Positions 37,355-42,055 of a stretch of 42,055 nt of DNA are shown here, piece by piece. The translations under genes were made by a program, and so were the position numbers. The notes beneath the pieces were generated by a model. It made no database searches. It worked only from the letters and a program-made list of their open reading frames with translations, and was not told the DNA's origin. Position 1 is the first letter of the stretch. The number at the start of each line of letters is the position of its first letter. The DNA comes from Liolophura sinensis (taxonomy: Eukaryota; Mollusca; Polyplacophora; Chitonida; Chitonidae): NCBI RefSeq assembly GCF_032854445.1, contig NW_027018322.1, forward strand, positions 1 to 42,055, in the 5' to 3' direction.

Positions 37355-39550
37355 ATGCGCAATTGCGTCAGGCATCTCTAGCTGTTGAAAAATTGCAAAT
37401 TTCCTTGGTTTCCATGGAGTAAGAGCCGTTGCTGGGCACGTGATTTTGACATAAATGATGATTCAATTGTGGCTACAGCCAAAAGTATTGGTCGGAGAGA
37501 AACGCGGTTTCCACCATTCGATTTCTCGTCACAAATCACGTCGGATTAGCCTCTTACCAGCAGAATTGGAACATTTTTTCCACTTTTGGATTTTTGCCTG
37601 GTCCTTTTGCTAATTGAAATCGGCTACATGTACTATGTACCATCGCGACTGGTCATTACTATATTCAACTTTTGATTATAAGTTATGTGCCCTTCGGTAG
37701 CCCAGAAGACGTCAAATCTTTGGGCCAAGCCCATTTAACTCACCCAGCAAATGTCTTACTTCTAAGTCGAAGATAAACTCAATGTCTTTATCTACATGTA
37801 GAAAAACCATACCATTTTTAAATAAAAACCAAAAGGTACTTAATAGAGTCTGCTGTAAAAAGTACAATTGAACACTGACCCACATCAATAAGGTGCCAAA
37901 AGATGCGCAATTGGGCCAGGCATCTCCAGTTGTTGAAAAATTGTAAATTTCCTTGGTTTCCATGGAGTAAGAGCCGTTGCTGGGCACGTGATTTTGACAT
38001 AATTGATCATTCAATTGTGGCTACAGCCAAAAGTATTGGTCGGAGAGCAACGCGGTTTGCACCATTCGGTTTCTCGTCACAAAATACGTCGGATTAGCCT
38101 CTTACCAGCAGCATTGGAACATTTTTTCCACCTTTGGATTTTTGCCTGGTCGTTTTGCTAATTGAAATCGGCTACATGTACTATGTACCATCGCGACTGG
38201 TCATTACTATATTCAACTTTTGATTATAAGTTATGTGCCCTTCGGTAGCCCAGAAGACGTCAAATCTTTGGGCCAAGCCCATTTAACTCACCCAGCAAAT
38301 GTCTTACTTCTAAGTCGAAGATAAACTCAATGTCTTTATCTACATGTAGAAAAACCACACCATTTTTAAATAAAAACCACAAGGTACTTAATAGAGTCTG
38401 CTGTAAAAAGTACAATTGAACACTGACCCACATCAATAAGGGTGTCAAAAGATGCGCAATTGCGTCAGGCATCTCTAGCTGTTGAAAAATTGCAAATTTC
38501 CCTTGGTTTCCATGGAGTAAGAGCCGTTGCTGGGCACGTGATTTTGACATAATTGATCATTCAATTGTGGCTGCACCCAAAAGTATTGGCCGGAGAGCAA
38601 CGCGGTTTGCACCATTCGATTTCTCGTCACAAAATACGTCGGATTAGCCTCTTACCAGCAGCATTGGAACATTTTTTCCACTTTTGGATTTTTGCCTGGT
38701 CCTTTTGCTAATTGAAATCGGCTACATGTACTATGTACCATCGCGACTGGTCATTACTATATTCAACTTTTGATTATAAGTTATGTGCCCTTCGGTAGCC
38801 CAGAAGATGTCAAATCTTTGGGCCAAGCCCATTTAACTCACCCAGCAAATGTCTTACTTCTAAGTCGAAGATAAACTCAATGTCTTTATCTACATGTAGA
38901 AAAACCACACCACTTTTAAATAAAAACCAAAAGGTACTTAATAGAGTCTGCTGTAAAAAGTACAATTGAACACTGACCCACATCAATAAGGTGCCAAAAG
39001 ATGCGCAATTGGGCCAGGCATCTCCAGCTGTTGAAAAATTGTAAATTTCCTTGGTTTCCATGGAGTAAGAGCCGTTGCTGGGCACGTGATTTTGACATAA
39101 ATGATGATTCAATTGTGGCTACAGCCAAAAGTATTGGTCGGAGAGCAACGCGGTTTGCACCATTCGATTTCTCGTCACAAAATACGTCGGATTAGCCTCT
39201 TACCAGCAGCATTGGAGCATTTTTTCCACTTTTGGATTTTTCCCTGGTCCTTTTGCTAATTGAAATCGGCTACATGTACTATGTACCATCGCAACTGGTC
39301 ATTACTATATTCAACTTTTGATTATAAGTTATGTGCCCTTCGGTAGCCCAGAAGACGTCAAATCTTTGGGCCAAGCCCATTTAACTCACCCAGCAAATGT
39401 CTTACTTCTAAGTCCGAAGATAAACTCAATGTCTTTATCTACATGTAGAAAAACCACACCATTTTTTATATAAAAAACACAAGGTACTTGATACAGTCTG
39501 CTGTAAAAAGTACAATTGAACACTGACCCACATCAATAAGGTGTCAAAAG
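37355..39550 (+). repeat. Units u69-u72, four-monomer higher-order repeat copy
   Basis: u69 repeats u63 (GCGTCAGGCATCTCTAG, GAGAGAAACGCGG). u70 repeats u65 (CCATACC tract, CATTCGGTTTCTCG, CCACCTTTGG). u71 repeats u66 (GGCTGCACCC, GGCCGGAGAG, GAAGATGTC). u72 starts like u67 and ends like u68 (CGCAACTGG). Compared with u63-u68, the u64-like monomer and one of the u67/u68 pair are absent. Offsets to the first copy are 2740-2742 bp for u65/u70, u66/u71 and u67/u72. Confidence 0.85.
38445..38493 (+). repeat. Chimeric patch inside u71
   Basis: From the T of GTGTC at 38,445 to the C of TTGCAAATTT at 38,493, u71 matches u69/u63 (GTGTC, ATTGCGTCAGG, TCTCTAGCTG, TTGCAAA). On both sides it matches u66: the AAATAAAAACCACAAGG tract upstream at about 38,368-38,390, and AATTGATCATT with GGCTGCACCC from 38,552. 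The exchanged tract is at least 49 bp and at most about 156 bp. Two extra bases flank it (AAGGGTGTC, TTTCCCTTGG), so a local consensus or assembly error is a real alternative to gene conversion. Confidence 0.6.
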
Positions 39551-42055
39551 ATGCCCAATTTCGTCAGGCATCTCTAGCTGTTGAAAAATTGCAAATTTCC
39601 TTGGTTTCCATGGAGTAAGAGCCGTTGCTGGGCAACGTGATTTTGACATAAATGATCATTACAATTGTGGCTACAGCCAAAAAGTATTGGTCGGAGAGCC
39701 AACGCGGTTTGCACCATTCGATTTCTCGTCACAAAATACGTCGGATTAGCCTCTTACCAGCAGCATTGGGAACATTTTTTCCACTTTTGGATTTTTGCCT
39801 GGTCCTTTTGCTAATTGAAATCGGCTACAAGTACTATGTACCATCGCGACTGGTCATTACTATATTCAACTTTTGATATAAGTTATGTGCCCTTCGGTAG
39901 CCCAGAAGACATCAAATCTTTGGGCCAAGCCCATTTAACTCACCCAGCAAATGTCTTACTTCTACGTCGAAGATAAACTCAATGTCTTTATCTACATGTA
40001 GAAAAAACCACACCATTTTTAAATAAAAACCAAAAGGTCTTAATAGAGTCTGCTGTAAAAAGTACAATTGAACACTGACACACATCAATAAGGTGCCAAA
40101 AGATGCGCAATTGAGCCAGGCATCTCCAGGATGTTGAAAAATTGTAAATTTCCTTGGTTTCCATGGAGTAAGAGCCAGTTTGCTGGGCACGTGATTTTGA
40201 CATAAATGATGGATTCAATTGTGGCTACAGCCAAAAGTATTGGTCGGAGAGCAAACGCGGTGTGCACCATTCGATTTCTCGTCACAAAATACGTCGGATT
40301 AGCCTCTTACCAGCAGCATTGGAACCATTTTTTTCCACTTTTGGATTTTTGCCTGGTCCTTTTGCTAATTGAAATCGGCTACATGTACTATGTACCATCG
40401 CGACTGGTCATTACTATATTCAACTTTTGATTATAAGTTTTGTGCCCTTCGGTAGCCCAGAAGACGTCAAATCTTTGGGCCAAGCCCATTTAACTCACCC
40501 AGCAAATGTTCTTACTTCTAAGTCGAAGATAAACTCAATGTCTTTATCTACATGTAGAAAAACCACACCATTTTTAAATAAAAAACCACAAAAGTACTTA
40601 ATAGACTCTGCTGTAAAAAGTACAATTGAACACTGACCTACATCTATAAGGTGCCAAAAGATGCGCAATTGGGTTAGGCATCTCCAGCTGTTGAAAAATT
40701 GCAAATTTCCTTGGTTTTCCATGGAGTAAGAGCCGTTGCTGGGCACGTGATTTTGACATAAATGATGATTCAATTGTGACTACAGCCAAAAGTATTGGTC
40801 GGAGAGCAACGCGGTTTGCACCATTCGATTTCTCGTCACAAAATACGTCGGATTAGCCTCTTACCAGCAGCATTGGAACATTTTTTCCACTTTTGGATTT
40901 TTGCCTGGTCCTTTTGCTAATTGAAATCGGCTACATGTACTATGTACCATCGCGACTGGTCATTACTATATTCAACTTTTGATTATAAGTTATGTGCCCT
41001 TCGGTAGCCAGAAGACGTCAAATCTTTGGGCCAAGCCCATTTAACTCACCCAGCAAATGTCTTACTTCTAAGTCGAAGATAAAACTCAATGTCTTTATCT
41101 ACATGTAGAAAAACCACACCATTTTTAAATAAAAACCACAAGGTACTTAATAGAGTCTGCTGTAAAAAGCACAATTGAACACTGACCCACATCAATAAGG
41201 TGCCAAAAGATGCGCAATTAAGCCAGGCATCTCAGTTGTTGAAAAATTGTAAATTTCCTTGGTTTCCATGGAGTAAGAGCCGTTGCTGGGCACGTGATTT
41301 TTGACATAAATGATGATTCAATTGTGGCTACAGCCAAAAGTATAGGTCGGAGAGCAACGCAGCCTGCACCATTTCCATTTCTCGTCACAAAATACGTCGG
41401 ATTAGCCTCTTACCAGCAGCATTTGGAACATTTTTTCCACTTTTGGATTTTTGCACTGGTCATTTTGCTAATTGAAATCGGCTACATTTACTATGTACCA
41501 TCGCGACTGGTCATTACTATATTCAACTTTTGATTATAAGTTATGTTGCCCTTCGGTAGCCCAGAAGATGTCAAATCTTTGGGCCAAGCCCATTTAACTC
41601 ACCCAGCAAATGTCTTACTTCTAAGTCGAAGATAAACTCAATGTCTTATCTACATGTAGAAAAACCACACCATTTTAATATAAAAAACACAAGGTACTTA
41701 ATAGAGTCCTGCTGTAAAAGTTACAATTGAACACTGACCCACATCAATAAGGTGCCAAAAGATGCGCAATTGGGCCAGGCATCTTCAGCTGTTGAAAAAT
41801 TGTAAATTCCTTGGTTTCCATGGAGTAAGAGCCGTTGCTTGGGCACGTGATTTTGACATAAATGATGATTCAATTGTGGCTACAGCCAAAAGTATTGGTC
41901 GGAGAGCAACGCGGTTTGCACCATTCGATTTCTCGTCACAAAATACGTCGGATAGCCTCTTACCAGCACATTGGAACATTTTTTCCACTTTTGGATTTTT
42001 CCTGGTCCTTTTGCTAATTGAAATCGGCTACATGTACTATGTACCCATCGCGACT
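39551..42055 (+). repeat. Units u73-u77, indel-rich right edge with truncated last monomer
   Basis: u73 is u63/u69-like (TTTCGTCAGGCATCTCTAG). u74 has AATTGAGCCAGG and CGGTGTGCACC as in u51/u60. u75 is entered by an ATAGACTCTGC tract and has GTGACTACAGCC as in u52/u61. u76 has GCACAATTG, CGCAGCCTGCACC and CTACATTTACTATG as in u58. Spacings are 552, 558, 549 and 552 because of scattered inserted bases (GATGGATTC, GCAAACGCGG, GGAACCATTTTTTT, AATGTTCTTAC). The window ends inside u77, about 294 bp after its landmark. Confidence 0.85.

Larger units (their letters stand above)
1..42055. repeat. Satellite DNA array, ~548-bp monomer, ~76.7 copies
   Basis: The landmark ATGCGCAA (some copies mutated) falls at 76, 623, 1171, 1720, 2270, 2817, 3365, 3911, 4459, 5004, 5551, 6102, 6652, 7198, 7747, 8295, 8847, 9400, 9948, 10496, 11045, 11593, 12141, 12689, 13237, 13785, 14333, 14881, 15429, 15977, 16525, 17073, 17620, 18169, 18717, 19265, 19813, 20362, 20910, 21459, 22007, 22555, 23103, 23652, 24200, 24748, 25289, 25838, 26385, 26936, 27481, 28032, 28586, 29134, 29682, 30230, 30779, 31327, 31875, 32423, 32971, 33519, 34067, 34615, 35163, 35711, 36259, 36807, 37355, 37903, 38452, 39001, 39551, 40103, 40661, 41210 and 41762. 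Spacing is exactly 548 for u22-u32 and u57-u70 and ranges from 541 to 558 overall. All copies point the same way. Neighbours differ at a few percent of positions by eye, mainly at recurrent diagnostic sites. Array length, uniform orientation and lack of a conserved gene fit eukaryotic satellite DNA. Family and species are not recognised, and the phase chosen is arbitrary. Confidence 0.97.

Noticed and set aside
1-42055. CRISPR array
   Set aside because: The period is 548 bp and the whole period is repeated. There are no short direct repeats separated by unique spacers.
1-42055. Multicopy RNA gene cluster (5S rRNA, U6 or other snRNA, spliced leader, tRNA)
   Set aside because: GTGCCCTTCGGTAGCC and GGATTAGCC faintly recall short pieces of U6, and CATTCGATTTC faintly recalls a pol III B box. 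The matches are only a few bases long, in the wrong order or with mismatches at key positions, and the expected T-run terminator is absent. No tRNA fold or conserved rRNA core was seen.
1-42055. CENP-B box
   Set aside because: I looked for TTCG followed by the spaced A and CGGG core on both strands. The TTCG sites (CCTTCGGTAGCC, CATTCGATTTC) lack the downstream bases, and CCCG is essentially absent from the consensus.
1-42055. Hammerhead ribozyme in the satellite transcript
   Set aside because: The conserved CTGATGA and following GAAAC cores were not found in the right relation on either strand. AATGATGATTC is similar only by chance.
1-42055. Telomeric repeats, LTRs or transposon ends within the array
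   Set aside because: No run of TTAGGG-like repeats, no reverse transcriptase or transposase frame, and no target-site duplication or sequence foreign to the monomer was seen anywhere.

Overview
The whole 42,055-base window is one uninterrupted head-to-tail tandem array of a roughly 548-bp monomer. I count 77 occurrences of the phase landmark ATGCGCAA (or its mutated form) on the + strand, from 76 to 41,762. The mean spacing is about 548.5 bp, giving roughly 76.7 monomer equivalents. No unique flanking DNA, transposon, RNA gene or convincing protein gene is visible. Both ends of the window are cut inside a monomer, so the array is longer than 42 kb. This is the architecture of eukaryotic satellite DNA (centromeric, pericentromeric, subtelomeric or B-chromosome type). 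The sequence does not identify the species; the monomer is about 40% GC by eye and I do not recognise it as a named family.

Layout, with units numbered u1-u77 from the first landmark. u1-u17 (76-9399) are one major type with a TATATAAAA tract; they carry dimer and trimer duplications and many private single-base indels. u18-u31 (9400-17072) are very regular at 548 or 549 bp, with a pentamer-offset duplication and a hybrid unit, u24. u32-u46 (17073-25288) see a second class enter, in which the TATATAAAA tract is replaced by an AAATAAAA tract. u47-u62 (25289-34066) hold two offset duplications: u47-48 resembles u55-56 eight units later, and u50-53 resembles u59-62 nine units later. u63-u73 (34067-40102) are the clearest higher-order repeat, in which an ordered series of four monomer classes recurs. 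u73-u77 are again indel-rich.

The monomer holds several short palindromes (CACGTG, TCCATGGA, TACATGTA, TCGCGA, GACGTC, CTACATGTAG, TTTTTATATAAAAA) and a small GC hairpin. These are the only sub-monomer features I can support. Each monomer also has short open frames on both strands: about 64 codons on +, and about 70 and 100 codons on -. I read these as chance frames copied by amplification, because 548 is not a multiple of three, variants change the encoded residues freely, and indels break the frames.

The interest of the window lies in how the array evolves: overlapping local duplications with offsets of 2, 3, 4, 5, 6, 8 and 9 monomers, chimeric monomers that look like conversion or unequal-crossover products, a left-to-right change in monomer class, and variants enriched at CpG. 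A technical point matters equally. Single-base indels are concentrated in three zones (about 1-9.4 kb, 25.2-28.6 kb and 38.4-42.1 kb), and where a zone can be compared with its clean duplicate most differences are indels. That looks more like unpolished long-read consensus than biology. I found no evidence of a new enzymatic or defence system here.
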